Origin: Deltaproteobacteria bacterium UBA6106
GTDB lineage: Bacteria; Desulfobacterota; Syntrophorhabdia; Syntrophorhabdales; Syntrophorhabdaceae
DNA: 31,129 bases
Direction: 5' to 3'
Assembly (NCBI GenBank): GCA_002428485.1
Contig: DIWM01000002.1
Coordinates: forward strand, 1-31,129
This document shows, one piece after another, positions 1 through 8,980 of the stretch (its first letter is position 1; each line of letters begins with the position of its first letter). The position numbers were made by a program, and so were the translations under genes. The notes under the pieces were generated by a model. The model was not told the origin of the DNA. It saw only the letters and a list, made by a program, of their open reading frames with translations, and did no database searches.

Positions 1-16
1 GACGATCAACCCATAG

Positions 17-373
17 CTATTCATCAACCTCGTCACGGCCTGCAGTAGCTATGAGGCCTGTACCGATAGTAATACAGATAATACCGAAGAGGATGACGTA
101 TTTATAACGGATCGATATCTTCGGCTTTAATATCAAGCCGCCGAAACGGAGATATGCCCTCTCGTTTCTGACGGCAAGACACAAGCGGTCAATGGTTTCA
201 TCAAAGTCTGATGGGCGGACCCAACGTTGTTCCCTTACAACAATCTCCATATTGTTAAGGTTCCAGGACAAAGATGCCTCCGGGTCATAGTCTGTTACAA
301 AGAACAACAGGAACAACGGGGAACAGATGCCTGCGATGATAAGGATCGAAGCAGCTTTTTTGGATCTGGACAT
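17..373 (-). CDS. Small putative membrane protein, unknown function
   Basis: 118-residue protein with no family I recognise. Two hydrophobic stretches are visible, about residues 8-26 and 92-112, enclosing a mostly polar segment with a charged, Arg-rich middle (about 45-90). The likely topology is two membrane spans with a loop between them, ending in an acidic tail (RDEVDE). The ATG is preceded at a normal distance by GGAGG on the minus strand (complement of cctcc near 380-385), which supports this start. The gene runs alone toward the window's left edge, and its upstream side is a repeat-rich intergenic region. Function cannot be assigned. Confidence 0.6.
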   Translation of the reverse strand: MSRSKKAASILIIAGICSPLFLLFFVTDYDPEASLSWNLNNMEIVVREQRWVRPSDFDETIDRLCLAVRNERAYLRFGGLILKPKISIRYKYVILFGIICITIGTGLIATAGRDEVDE

Positions 374-456
374 GCCGCATCCTCCATTGCCTTACTGCTG
401 ATATAAGTATAGCTTCGATCATTGATATGTGAAGGATCTTTTCGCAATCATGAAAA

Positions 457-597
457 AATCCTAATATCTAAGCACGAAGCACTAAACAATCTCAAAGAAA
501 AAATATCAAATGTTCCAAACAAAGGCATGTCGTTTATGTTTTGAATTTTGAACATTAGAATTTGTTTAGGATTTAGAAATTAGGATTTAGGATTTGT
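457..597. repeat. Dispersed heptad-type repeat R1, copy 1 (intact)
   Basis: An AT-rich element built from 7-nt steps. The left half has units ending in CTAA or CGAA (ATCCTAA, TATCTAA). The right half is the approximate reverse complement, with units such as TTAGGAT and TTTTGAA, so the whole can fold into a long imperfect hairpin. A second copy, interrupted by an insertion sequence, lies at about 17320-18497. The shared blocks include CTAATATCTAAGCAC, ATATCAAATGTTCCAA and TTAGGATTTAGGATTTG. There is no coding potential. It fills most of the gap between the two small minus-strand genes. Confidence 0.75.
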
Positions 598-652
598 CGT
601 TGACCATGCGCTGCCATTATTTGCCGACATCTGATCGCTGAATGCTGCATGA

Positions 653-678
653 AAAAAGGGCTCTAACGAGCCCTTTTT
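653..678. terminator. Bidirectional intrinsic terminator
   Basis: Perfect 11-bp stem: AAAAAGGGCTC, loop TAAC, then GAGCCCTTTTT. The A-run on one side and the T-run on the other mean it can end transcription from either strand. It lies 35 bp past the stop codon of the minus-strand small protein at 713-892 and is most likely that gene's terminator. Confidence 0.8.
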
Positions 679-712
679 GTGATACGATTGCTGCATGATA
701 CCGGATATTTTT

Positions 713-892
713 TTACCCCTTCTTACTCCCCTTTTTCCCTTTTTCCATAGAAAATATTATTAAGATAAGTCCGATAAAGATTAAGACAATGCCTATGGTG
801 AAGGTTATCATGGCTTTTGTAAGGGCTAAAAGAAGAAAGCCACCCAAGACAACAACAAATCCGATGATGGTAAGTGCACTGATATTTTTCAT
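713..892 (-). CDS. 59-residue membrane protein, unknown function
   Basis: Found by reading downstream of a near-perfect minus-strand ribosome binding site, AGGAGGTGAT (complement at 901-910), 8 nt before an ATG. The protein begins MKNISALTIIGFVVVLGG and has two hydrophobic helices (about residues 7-24 and 28-48) joined by a short turn containing Lys26. It ends in a strongly basic tail (EKGKKGSKKG). Shape and length fit a small two-span inner membrane protein with a cytoplasmic tail. An overlapping ORF in another frame (723-914) is rich in Cys and His, lacks this coherence and would start inside the ribosome binding site, so it was rejected. The gene is followed by the terminator at 653-678. 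Function unknown. Confidence 0.7.
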   Translation of the reverse strand: MKNISALTIIGFVVVLGGFLLLALTKAMITFTIGIVLIFIGLILIIFSMEKGKKGSKKG

Positions 893-1064
893 GCCCCCGT
901 ATCACCTCCTGCAAGATTTGTTATGATTATCAACAAAAAAACTATAACTGGCAAGTATTTTTTACAGGAAAATCGATATTTTTGCAAAACGCTTTTTATG
1001 CCGGAGGCAACTCATTTGATATCTTAAGAAAAAATCGGATTTTGCATGAACTGATAATAATTTC

Positions 1065-1106
1065 TTGACGTAAAAATACTGCCAATGATAGAATGAACAT
1101 TCATTC
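1065..1106 (+). promoter_or_regulatory. Promoter with overlapping TetR-type operator
   Basis: A -35 box TTGACG (1065-1070) and a -10 box TAGAAT (1089-1094) are separated by 18 bp, upstream of the TetR gene. The -10 box overlaps the perfect palindrome GAATGAACATTCATTC (1091-1106; 7-bp arms, 2-bp centre). This is typical of the operator of a TetR/AcrR repressor that blocks its own promoter. The site therefore probably autoregulates the whole efflux operon. The leader to the ATG at 1124 is very short and shows no clear Shine-Dalgarno sequence. Confidence 0.75.
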
Positions 1107-1123
1107 AGTATTATTGGTCGCAT

Positions 1124-1702
1124 ATGAAACATGCAGATAAACGAAATGAAATAATGAGCGCAGCCCTCGAACTTATCTCGGAGCAGGGTTTTCACAAGGC
1201 GCCGATGTCCAGGATCGCCGATAAAGCCGGTGTGGGGGCGGGGACTATTTACCTTTATTTTGAGAGCAAGGACATGCTCATAAAAACGTTATACAGGGAG
1301 CTTGAAAACGAAATAATGACGGCGATCCAGAAAGGCTACCCTGAGTCTGAATCCTTCAGGGAGAGGTTCATTCACATCTGGACAAGCCTCTTGCGGTACT
1401 TTATTGCGAACCCGCTCCACTTCCGTTACCTGGAACAGTACCACAACTCCCCTTACGGCGTTTCAATGAGGAGAGACAGAATCCTTAGCAAAACAGGGGA
1501 TTCAAGCATATTCATAGATCTCTTTGAGGAAGGGGTCTCCAGTCACACCGTGAAAGACCTGCCGATCATCATGCTTTTTGCACTGGCATTTGGACCCATG
1601 GTGTTTTTGGCGCGCGATCATACCCTTGCTCTAATAAAACTGCAGGATGCTCACATAGTACAGGCTGCAACAGCATACTGGGAGGCGATTGAAAATAAAT
1701 GA
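1124..1702 (+). CDS. TetR/AcrR family transcriptional repressor
   Basis: 192-residue protein of normal TetR length. The N-terminal helix-turn-helix domain spans about residues 5-52 (RNEIMSAALELISEQGFHKAPM, then ADKAGVGAGTIYLYFESKDML), with the signature GAGTIYLYFESK in the recognition region. The rest is the all-helical ligand/dimer domain, containing a YFIANPLHFRYLEQY segment common in AcrR/FadR-like members. It is first in the operon, 39 bp before the efflux adaptor gene, and a palindrome overlaps its own promoter. It is therefore most likely the local ligand-responsive repressor of the pump. The ligand is not predictable. No strong ribosome binding site precedes the ATG. Confidence 0.9.
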   Translation: MKHADKRNEIMSAALELISEQGFHKAPMSRIADKAGVGAGTIYLYFESKDMLIKTLYRELENEIMTAIQKGYPESESFRERFIHIWTSLLRYFIANPLHFRYLEQYHNSPYGVSMRRDRILSKTGDSSIFIDLFEEGVSSHTVKDLPIIMLFALAFGPMVFLARDHTLALIKLQDAHIVQAATAYWEAIENK

Positions 1703-1741
1703 AGATGTTAATGAACAAACCGGAAACCGAAGGGGTGTTAC

Positions 1742-2938
1742 ATGCATATTAACAAAAAAACGAGGCTCATTGTATGTTTTGTTATGCTTTGCACAGGATT
1801 TATGCTGGGTAGCTGTAATCGTAAGCAGCCGCCGCCGCCAAATATTCCGGAGGTTTCGGTCTTTACAATACAGCCGGAGCGGATTGCGCTGACAACTGAA
1901 TTGCCCGGCCGAGTGTCTGCCTACTATGTCGCGGAGGTACGCCCGCAGGTACACGGCATCATCCAGAAACGTTTCTTTGAAGAAGGTTCTGATGTGAAGG
2001 CCGGAAGCATTCTTTACCAGATCGACCCCGCGCCGTATCGGGCGGCATACGATAATGCAAGGGCGGCACTCGCCAGGGCCGAAGCAAACGTTCCGCCCAT
2101 ACGGTTAAGGGCCGGGCGCTACAAGGAGCTGGTTTCCATAAAGGCAGTGAGCCAGCAGGAATATGATGACATAACAGCGACGCTAAAACAACTCGAAGCC
2201 GAGGTCGATACCGGGAAGGCTGCCGTCGAATCGGCGCGCATCAACCTGGAATACAGCAGCATCAAGGCGCCTATTACAGGACGTATAGGCAGATCCCACA
2301 TTACCGTGGGCGCCCTTGTGACCGCGCACCAGGCGACACCGCTTGCAGTGATCCAGCAGATCGACCCCATACACGTTGACGCTACACAGTCGAGTGCCAA
2401 CCTGCTTCGGCTTAAACAGAATATGGCTTCCGGCAGGATCAAGCAGGATGGCCCCGAACAGACGAAGGTGAAATTGCTTCTCGAGGACGGCACGGTCTAT
2501 CCGCAGGAAGGAAAGCTGAAGTTTTCCGATGTCACCGTCGATTCCAGCACCGGGTCGTTTATCCTCCGGATGGTATTTCCGAACAGGAAGCATATGCTTC
2601 TGCCCGGCATGTATGCGTGGGCGATCATTCAGGAGGGGGTGGTTGACAATGCGATCCTTGTCCCGCAGCAAAGCGTTTCCCGCGACCCCAAGGGGAATCC
2701 CGTTGTTCTCATTGTGGATGCCGAGAGCAAGGTACAGCAGAGGATGATCGCTATAGTGGAGCGTGCCATCGGCGACAAATGGTTCGTTACGTCAGGCCTT
2801 GTACCGGGCGATCGTGTGATCGTCGAAGGGATTCAAAGGATACGCCCTGGCGCTTCCGTAAAGGCTGTCCCTTTTGATGCAGGCCAGAAGGTCAAGTCTT
2901 CTGAAAAAACAGTTCAGCCGGCTGCAAAAGTGAATTGA
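1742..2938 (+). CDS. RND efflux periplasmic adaptor lipoprotein (AcrA/MexA type)
   Basis: 398-residue membrane fusion protein linking an inner membrane RND pump to an outer membrane channel. The N-terminus is a lipoprotein signal with lipobox LGSC (Cys25), so it should be lipid-anchored in the periplasm. The family order is clear: a first lipoyl half with EVRPQVHGIIQKRFFEEGSD, a helical hairpin (about 100-175), a second lipoyl half with APITGRIGRSHITVGALV, then beta-barrel and membrane-proximal domains (LPGMYAWAIIQEG, VPQQSVSRDPKGNPVVL). Start supported by AGGGG upstream. It sits between the TetR gene and the pump gene (13 bp gap). AcrA/MexA-like by sequence; substrate unknown. Confidence 0.95.
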   Translation: MHINKKTRLIVCFVMLCTGFMLGSCNRKQPPPPNIPEVSVFTIQPERIALTTELPGRVSAYYVAEVRPQVHGIIQKRFFEEGSDVKAGSILYQIDPAPYRAAYDNARAALARAEANVPPIRLRAGRYKELVSIKAVSQQEYDDITATLKQLEAEVDTGKAAVESARINLEYSSIKAPITGRIGRSHITVGALVTAHQATPLAVIQQIDPIHVDATQSSANLLRLKQNMASGRIKQDGPEQTKVKLLLEDGTVYPQEGKLKFSDVTVDSSTGSFILRMVFPNRKHMLLPGMYAWAIIQEGVVDNAILVPQQSVSRDPKGNPVVLIVDAESKVQQRMIAIVERAIGDKWFVTSGLVPGDRVIVEGIQRIRPGASVKAVPFDAGQKVKSSEKTVQPAAKVN

Positions 2939-2951
2939 ACGGAGGGATCTG

Positions 2952-5900
2952 ATGCTGTCGAAATTCTTTCTTGAGCGCCCTGTCTTCGCATGGGTAATTG
3001 CCATTGTCATCATGCTGGTGGGTGTCCTCGCCATCTATAGTCTTCCCATATCGCAGTATCCCCCCATCGCACCTCCATCGATCTACATCCAGACCGATTA
3101 CCCGGGGGCTTCGGCAGAGACCGTGGAAAACAGCGTGACCCAGATCATAGAGCAGAAGATGACCGGACTTGACAGGATGATCTATCTTTCTGCTACGAGC
3201 GATTCGTCGGGGGGCTCCCGCATCGAGTTGACCTTTGCCCCGGGGACCGATCCGGACCTTGCCTGGTCCAAGGTGCAGAACAAGCTCCAGCTCGCCATGG
3301 CGAGCCTGCCCGAGGTTGTCCAACGCAAGGGCGTGACCGTCGGCAAGGCTACCAGAAACTGGCTTATGATAGTGAACCTTATTTCAGAAGATGGAAGCAT
3401 GGACGGCAACGATCTGAGGGACTATGCCCAATCCAATCTGGAGAAGGTGCTGGCGCGGGTGCAGGGCGTGGGCGAGGTGGAAAACTTCGGGTCCCAGTAT
3501 GCCATGCGCGTCTGGTTGAACCCTGACAGGCTGGTAGATTACCATTTGACCATTGAGGATGTTGTCACCGCGCTCAAGTCTTACAACGTGGAGGTCTCAG
3601 CCGGACAGTTTGGCGGGGCGCCGGCGGTGAAGGGCCAGCGCCTGAACGCGTCCATCATTGTCCAGAGTATGCTTAAGACCCCCGATGAGTTTGCTGCCAT
3701 TCCCCTCCGCATCAATCCCGACGGCTCCATAGTGTGTGTTAAGGATGTAGGACGGGTGGAGCTGGGAACTGACGCTTACGACATCGAAGCCTTTTACAAC
3801 GGCAAGCCCTCCGCGGGCCTCGGCATCCGCATGGCGTCGGGAGCCAATGCGCTGGACACAGCCGATGCGGTCAAGGCAAAACTGGAAGAGATGAGCCGGT
3901 ACTTTCCCCACGGAATGAAGGCGGTCTATCCCTATGACACAACGCCCTTTGTCAAGGTGGCTATCTGGGAGGTGGTCAAGACACTTTTGGAGGCCATACT
4001 TCTCGTTTTCCTCATAATGTGGCTTTTCATGGGGAACATCCGGGCTACACTGATCCCTACTATTGCGGTACCGGTGGTGCTCCTCGGAACCTTCGCGACG
4101 CTGAGTTTTTTTGGCTTCTCCATCAATATGCTCACGATGTTTGCCATGGTGCTCTCCATCGGCCTCCTGGTCGACGATGCCATCGTTGTGGTGGAGAACG
4201 TGGAACGGATCATGAGCGAGGAAGGGCTTCCGCCGAAGGAAGCCACCCGAAAGTCCATGGAACAGATCACGAGCGCCCTTATCGGCATCGGGCTTGTGCT
4301 CTCGGCGGTGTTCGGCCCCATGGCCTTTTTCGGCGGCTCCACGGGCGTCATTTACCGGCAGTTTTCTGTGACCATCATCGCCTCCATGCTCCTATCGGTG
4401 CTCGTGGCCTTGATCCTGACGCCGGTTCTCTGCGCTACCCTCCTCAAACCGGTGAAAGCGGGACATGAACCGGCGCAGAATGCATTTCGTTTCATGCACC
4501 CTTTCTTTACAAAGTTTGACAGCATCTTTTTCAGATTAAGAGACCGGTATGTAAAAATAGTCGGCAATTCTTTTTCAAAGAAGACCCGCTATGCAGTAAT
4601 ATATGTCATGATCGTAGTGTGTGTGGGGATCCTCTTCCTTCGCACGCCAACGTCCTATGTCCCCGAGGAAGATCAGGGCATTATGCTTTCCCAGATAATG
4701 TTGCCCGCAGGTTCCACGATAGAGCAGACCATGCAAGTCGTCGGACAGGTGCAGGAACATTTTCTGAAGAACGAGAAAGAGGCAGTGGAATCCACCATGA
4801 CGATCTCCGGTGTCGGCTTTTCAGGAAGGGCCCAGAACAACGGCATGGTGTTTGTGAAGCTGAAGGAATGGGGGCTCAGGAACCGGTCGGACCTGAAGGT
4901 GAAGGCCGTTGCGGAACGCGCAACCAGGGCCTTTTCTCATATTCGAAGCGCCATGGTATTTGCCTTCCCGCCACCTGCAGTGGTGGAACTGGGCATGGGC
5001 ACAGGATTTGACTTCCAGTTGCTTGATCGTGGCGGACTGGGTCATAAGAAACTGATGGAGGCGCGCAACCAGCTTCTCGGCATGGCGTCAAAGGATTCTC
5101 GCCTGGCGAAGGTGCGGCCCAACGGCATGGAGGACGTGCCTGAATACCGGGTCGACGTGGATTGGGGAAAGGCCGGCGCCCTCGGGGTGCCCATCACCTC
5201 CATCCATAGCACCATCTCGGCGGCCTTTGGCAGCTCCTATCTTAATGATTTCATTCAGGGCGGCCGGGTCAAGCGCGTATTCCTTCAGGCGGATGCCTCC
5301 CATCGTATGCTTCCCAGGGACATAGAAAAGCTCTATGTGCGCAATACCGCAGGGAAGATGGTCCCCTTCTCCGCTTTTACCTCCGGCTACTGGACATCGG
5401 GCTCCCCCAGGCTCGAGCGTTTTAACGGCTTTCCGTCCATGAACATATGGGGAGAGCCGGCGCCAGGGAGAAGCTCAGGCGAGGCAATGCAGGCGATGGA
5501 AGAGCTCACGGCAAAATTGCCCCAGGGGATCGGTTTTGAATGGACCGGCCTTTCCTACCAGGAGCGGATGTCGAGCACCCAGGCGCCTTTACTCTATGCA
5601 TTTTCCATTATTGTGATCTTCCTGTGCGTGGCGGCCCTCTATGAGAGCTGGCCCATCCCGCTTGCCAATCTCTTCATGCTGCCCCTCGGTGTTTTCGGCG
5701 CAACACTTTTTACCTGGACGCGGGGACTTCATAATGACGTATATTTTCAGATCGGGTTCCTTACCACCCTCGGCCTGACGACAAAAAATGCGATCCTTAT
5801 CATCCAGTTTGCGCAGCAACGATTGGCGCGCGGAGAAGGATTGATCGAGGCTACCCTCGGGGCGGTACGGGTGAGGTTCAGACCGGTCATTATGACCTCG

Positions 5901-6215
5901 CTGGCCTTTTTCTTTGGCGTCCTGCCGCTTGCCATCTCGACAGGAGCCGGCGCCGGGGCCATGAAGGCCATCGGTACCGCTGTGACCGGCGGTATGATGT
6001 CCGCAACGTTTATCGACCTCTTCTACATCCCGCTGCTCTTTGTTGTCGTATCACGCTTGTTCAAGGCAAAACAACCGGAGCGCACGCCTGATAACGGATC
6101 GGGTCCGGCTCCTTCTCCGGGGGGTGCCCACGATGCGTCGCCATCTCCCGGAATACAGGGCGAACAAGAGCGTAAGGCAGACCATGTTAATACTTCGGAG
6201 GGGCGCGAACTATGA
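2952..6215 (+). CDS. HAE1-type RND multidrug efflux pump (AcrB/MexB-like)
   Basis: 1087-residue inner membrane proton-driven pump. The N-terminus MLSKFFLERPVFAWVIAI is the family hallmark and forms the first membrane span. Porter segments follow (PPSIYIQTDYPGASAETVE), then the TM4 relay motif GLLVDDAIVVVENVER, with Asp408 and Asp409 matching AcrB Asp407/408. A second set of spans and porter domains completes the duplicated fold (LGLTTKNAILIIQFA near the C-terminal half). It is about 40 residues longer than AcrB because of a Pro/Gly/Ser-rich, charged C-terminal tail. GGAGG precedes the ATG. The stop overlaps the next gene's start (ATGA), showing translational coupling to the outer membrane component. 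Confidence 0.97.
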   Translation: MLSKFFLERPVFAWVIAIVIMLVGVLAIYSLPISQYPPIAPPSIYIQTDYPGASAETVENSVTQIIEQKMTGLDRMIYLSATSDSSGGSRIELTFAPGTDPDLAWSKVQNKLQLAMASLPEVVQRKGVTVGKATRNWLMIVNLISEDGSMDGNDLRDYAQSNLEKVLARVQGVGEVENFGSQYAMRVWLNPDRLVDYHLTIEDVVTALKSYNVEVSAGQFGGAPAVKGQRLNASIIVQSMLKTPDEFAAIPLRINPDGSIVCVKDVGRVELGTDAYDIEAFYNGKPSAGLGIRMASGANALDTADAVKAKLEEMSRYFPHGMKAVYPYDTTPFVKVAIWEVVKTLLEAILLVFLIMWLFMGNIRATLIPTIAVPVVLLGTFATLSFFGFSINMLTMFAMVLSIGLLVDDAIVVVENVERIMSEEGLPPKEATRKSMEQITSALIGIGLVLSAVFGPMAFFGGSTGVIYRQFSVTIIASMLLSVLVALILTPVLCATLLKPVKAGHEPAQNAFRFMHPFFTKFDSIFFRLRDRYVKIVGNSFSKKTRYAVIYVMIVVCVGILFLRTPTSYVPEEDQGIMLSQIMLPAGSTIEQTMQVVGQVQEHFLKNEKEAVESTMTISGVGFSGRAQNNGMVFVKLKEWGLRNRSDLKVKAVAERATRAFSHIRSAMVFAFPPPAVVELGMGTGFDFQLLDRGGLGHKKLMEARNQLLGMASKDSRLAKVRPNGMEDVPEYRVDVDWGKAGALGVPITSIHSTISAAFGSSYLNDFIQGGRVKRVFLQADASHRMLPRDIEKLYVRNTAGKMVPFSAFTSGYWTSGSPRLERFNGFPSMNIWGEPAPGRSSGEAMQAMEELTAKLPQGIGFEWTGLSYQERMSSTQAPLLYAFSIIVIFLCVAALYESWPIPLANLFMLPLGVFGATLFTWTRGLHNDVYFQIGFLTTLGLTTKNAILIIQFAQQRLARGEGLIEATLGAVRVRFRPVIMTSLAFFFGVLPLAISTGAGAGAMKAIGTAVTGGMMSATFIDLFYIPLLFVVVSRLFKAKQPERTPDNGSGPAPSPGGAHDASPSPGIQGEQERKADHVNTSEGREL

Positions 6216-7657
6216 TACGAAACGCATTATCGGTAATCCTTATGATACTTTTTCTGGGGGGCTGCACCATGGCCCCAACATACACGCGCCCAACCCCGCC
6301 AATCCCTTCCAATTGGCCAAGCGGCGAAGCATATAAAAAAGCGGAAGTTGCAACCGACGCCCCCATGGCCACGGAGTTGAGATGGCAGGAATTCTTCATT
6401 GACGGGCAGCTTCAAAAGGTCATCGCTCTATCCCTGCTCAACAACCGTGACCTGCGGATGGCCGCTTTGAGCGTGGAAAAGGCGCAGGCAATGTACGGCA
6501 TCCAGCGGGCAGCGCTCTTCCCGACGATTGATGTGGTCGGCAGTGGAGTTAGAGAGCGTGTGCCTGCCGATATCGCAGACAAGGGGAGGGCGAAGATCGC
6601 GGAGCAGTACAGTGTCGATCTTGGTGTACTATCCTGGGAGATCGATCTCTTCGGACGTATCCGGAGCCTTAAAGACAAGGCCCTTGAAGAATACCTTGCT
6701 ACCGAGCATGCCCGGCGCGGTACCCAGATCTCGCTCATATCCGCAGTTGCCGGAGCCTATCTTCTGCTGGCAGCAGATCAGGAAAACCTTAAACTGGCGC
6801 AGTCCACCCTCGCAGCCCAGCAGGACTCCTATGACCTGATCCAACGACGATACGATGTCGGCCTCACCAATGAATTGGATCTCCGCCGATCTCAAACACA
6901 GGTAGACTCGGCGAGACGGGACGTCGCCCTCTATATGCAACTGGTGGCTCAGGATGAAAACGCACTAAACCTTCTGGTCGGTTCACCGGTGCCGGCGGAG
7001 ATGCTGCCTCCTGACCTGGGCAGTGTGGCGCCCCTCAAAGACATATCTCCCGGTATGTCATCCGTAATACTCCTGCGCCGTCCTGACATCCTGGCAGCGG
7101 AACATCGACTTAAGGCGGCAAACGCAAATATCGGCGCTGCCAGGGCCGCATTCTTCCCCAGTATTTTCCTCACGACCACAGTGGGAACGGTGAGCAACGA
7201 ACTATCGGGGCTTTTCAAGGCGGGGGCTGCCACCTGGAGCTTCATACCACAGGCCACTATGCCGATCTTTGATGCACGGTTATGGGCTGCACTACGAGGG
7301 GTCAAGGTGGAAAGGGAGATTGCCGTGGCCCAGTACGAGAAGGCTATACAGACGGCCTTCAAAGAAACTGCTGACGCCCTTGCCCAGAGGGGAACAGTCG
7401 GGGATCAGGTAGCTGCACAGGAGTCCCTTGTCCAGGCCTCAACAGACACCTATAACCTGACCAATGCCCGTTATACAAAAGGGATCGACAGCTACCTGAG
7501 CGTTCTGGACGCGCAGCGTTCGCTGTTCAGCGCCCAGCAGGGATTGATCGCGCTGCGCCTTGCCAGGCTTACCAATCAGGTAAGGCTCTACGCGGTACTT
7601 GGAGGCGGTTGGACGGTAACTGAAGAAGATGAGGTCGGGAAGCAGCGGGAAGAGTGA
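6212..7657 (+). CDS. Outer membrane efflux lipoprotein, NodT/OprM type
   Basis: 481-residue channel of the tripartite pump. It carries a lipoprotein signal with LGGC (Cys18) followed by TMAPTYTRP, the usual start of OprM/NodT proteins. Two TolC repeats are seen: LQKVIALSLLNNRDLRMA to ENALNLLVGSPVP, and LLRRPDILAAEHRLKAANANIGAARAAFFPSI to the C-terminus. The motif LLRRPDI...AE..L is diagnostic for the family. The start overlaps the pump stop codon and has GGAGG upstream. It is the last gene of the efflux operon. Beyond it is a 209-bp gap with an inverted repeat (CCCGCTGT at 7676, ACAGCGGG at 7730) but no convincing intrinsic terminator. Confidence 0.95.
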   Translation: MIRNALSVILMILFLGGCTMAPTYTRPTPPIPSNWPSGEAYKKAEVATDAPMATELRWQEFFIDGQLQKVIALSLLNNRDLRMAALSVEKAQAMYGIQRAALFPTIDVVGSGVRERVPADIADKGRAKIAEQYSVDLGVLSWEIDLFGRIRSLKDKALEEYLATEHARRGTQISLISAVAGAYLLLAADQENLKLAQSTLAAQQDSYDLIQRRYDVGLTNELDLRRSQTQVDSARRDVALYMQLVAQDENALNLLVGSPVPAEMLPPDLGSVAPLKDISPGMSSVILLRRPDILAAEHRLKAANANIGAARAAFFPSIFLTTTVGTVSNELSGLFKAGAATWSFIPQATMPIFDARLWAALRGVKVEREIAVAQYEKAIQTAFKETADALAQRGTVGDQVAAQESLVQASTDTYNLTNARYTKGIDSYLSVLDAQRSLFSAQQGLIALRLARLTNQVRLYAVLGGGWTVTEEDEVGKQREE

Positions 7658-7866
7658 TCCCGGCTGTTCGTACTGCCCGCTGTCATTGTCTATTCAGGGC
7701 CTGTTTTCCACTGTGCCTGGATGAACGGAACAGCGGGAATTCTCATTGATATTACCTAAAGCAAATGGTACAAAGAAGAATCTGGCGAGAACGAAATAAG
7801 AAGTTAAGACGGTAATCGGCACCATTCTGAAGAAGAGAATAATACAGGACCGGAGGCGCGCGTTAC

Positions 7867-8883
7867 ATGAAGGCTTTCCATCTGCTCATGATCGCAGCAG
7901 GGGTCCCACTCCTCGGTCTTCTTATCTATAATGTAGGGGTTCAGGCTCTCTGGCGCGAATTTACACGTATCGGCTGGGGTCTGGCGCCGCTTATTCTGCT
8001 GGAGGGGGCCGCTAACCTTTTCCACACACAGGGGTGGAGGCATTGCCTTTCCGGTTTCCATAGGTCCCTTCCTTTCGGCCATGTCTTCTGCGTCCATATG
8101 GCCGGCGTTTCAATGAACTACCTTACGCCTACGGCAGGACTCGGGGGAGAGGTGACAAAGGGGCTTCTTCTCGCCTCGGACCGTACGGGTTCCCAGGCGG
8201 CATCAGCGGTGCTCCTCGACAAGCTTTCCATCGCCTTTGCGCAGTTAATCTTCGTCACCTACGGGTCCTTCCTGTTCCTTGCGAACATCATGATGCCCGG
8301 CGTTCTCTGGTTTGCCCTCACGTCGGTTACGGCACTTCTCGGATTCGGGATCATCGGATTTCTAGAGGTACAGCGCCGCGGAAAATTGGGCGGCATCGTG
8401 CGATGGGCCGTGCGCCACCGTCTGGGAGGAGCGAGCCTCCGGAAGGCAGCGGATTCCATGACGGAAGTAGATGGCGAGCTCCAAGGGTTCTACCGTACAC
8501 GCCTGCCGGACCTCCTCCTGTCCATGGCCTGGCATTTCGTTGGATTTCTCTGGGGGGTGGTTCCGACCTATTATTTTCTGATCCTGACCAGAGGCGATGC
8601 GTCCTTGTCGATGGCCTGGGCGCTCGTCGTCCTTGGAAGCTGGTTCGACCTGATAGCCTTTGCCATTCCTATCGATATCGGCGTCAAGGAGACCACGAGG
8701 GTACTTGCCTTTAGAATTGTCGGTTTTCCTTCTGCCCTCGGGTTAACCTACGGCATTACGCGCCGTCTGCAGCAGTTGTTCTGGGCGGGCATAGGTTTGC
8801 TGTTATACGGCCTGCTGGTCTCAACCCGTATTTATTCCTTTTCCCGGCCGCATCGCGACGGGCCAGGGGAGAGGTCCCGATGA
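7867..8883 (+). CDS. hpnL: HpnL-like hopanoid-associated membrane protein (flippase-like fold)
   Basis: 338-residue polytopic protein of the lysylphosphatidylglycerol-synthase transmembrane-domain/UPF0104 family (AglD, HpnL and relatives). About seven or eight hydrophobic helices are visible. Family-typical stretches are MNYLTPTAGLGGEVTKGLLL (about 80-98), a basic cytoplasmic loop (VQRRGKLGG) and a conserved late segment FAIPIDIGVKETTRVLAF. Members are thought to move or modify lipids in the inner membrane; HpnL's exact role is not established. GGAGG lies about 11 nt before the ATG. As the first gene of the block with hpnN and hpnM, a hopanoid link is likely. The symbol is given by context as well as fold, and a generic UPF0104 protein remains possible. 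Confidence 0.7.
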   Translation: MKAFHLLMIAAGVPLLGLLIYNVGVQALWREFTRIGWGLAPLILLEGAANLFHTQGWRHCLSGFHRSLPFGHVFCVHMAGVSMNYLTPTAGLGGEVTKGLLLASDRTGSQAASAVLLDKLSIAFAQLIFVTYGSFLFLANIMMPGVLWFALTSVTALLGFGIIGFLEVQRRGKLGGIVRWAVRHRLGGASLRKAADSMTEVDGELQGFYRTRLPDLLLSMAWHFVGFLWGVVPTYYFLILTRGDASLSMAWALVVLGSWFDLIAFAIPIDIGVKETTRVLAFRIVGFPSALGLTYGITRRLQQLFWAGIGLLLYGLLVSTRIYSFSRPHRDGPGERSR

Positions 8884-8914
8884 GGCGCGCCCTAAACGTT
8901 CCCATGCGGGTCAA

Positions 8915-8962
8915 CATGCTGTTTCTATCCTCTGATACCTCGCAGCTTGCTGCGGGGTAGTT
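8915..8962. repeat. Dispersed hairpin repeat, copy 1
   Basis: 48 bp, identical but for one base to 27100-27147. It contains a GC-rich palindrome (cgcagc, tt, gctgcg) flanked by an unstructured arm beginning gtttctatcctctgat. Here it occupies the gap between the hpnL-like gene and the TolC-like gene, so it would be transcribed within the operon. A palindrome of the same core, in reverse orientation, caps the repeat array at 26911. Confidence 0.8.
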
Positions 8963-8980
8963 CATTGCCTGGAGGCGATT

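Noticed and set aside
723..914. 63-residue minus-strand ORF
   Set aside because: Its start lies within the ribosome binding site of the 713-892 gene, and its Cys/His-rich composition is that of a shadow frame; the other frame encodes a coherent two-helix membrane protein.
7676..7737. Intrinsic terminator after the efflux operon (CCCGCTGT with ACAGCGGG)
   Set aside because: The loop is about 46 nt and no T-run follows, so it does not fit an intrinsic terminator.
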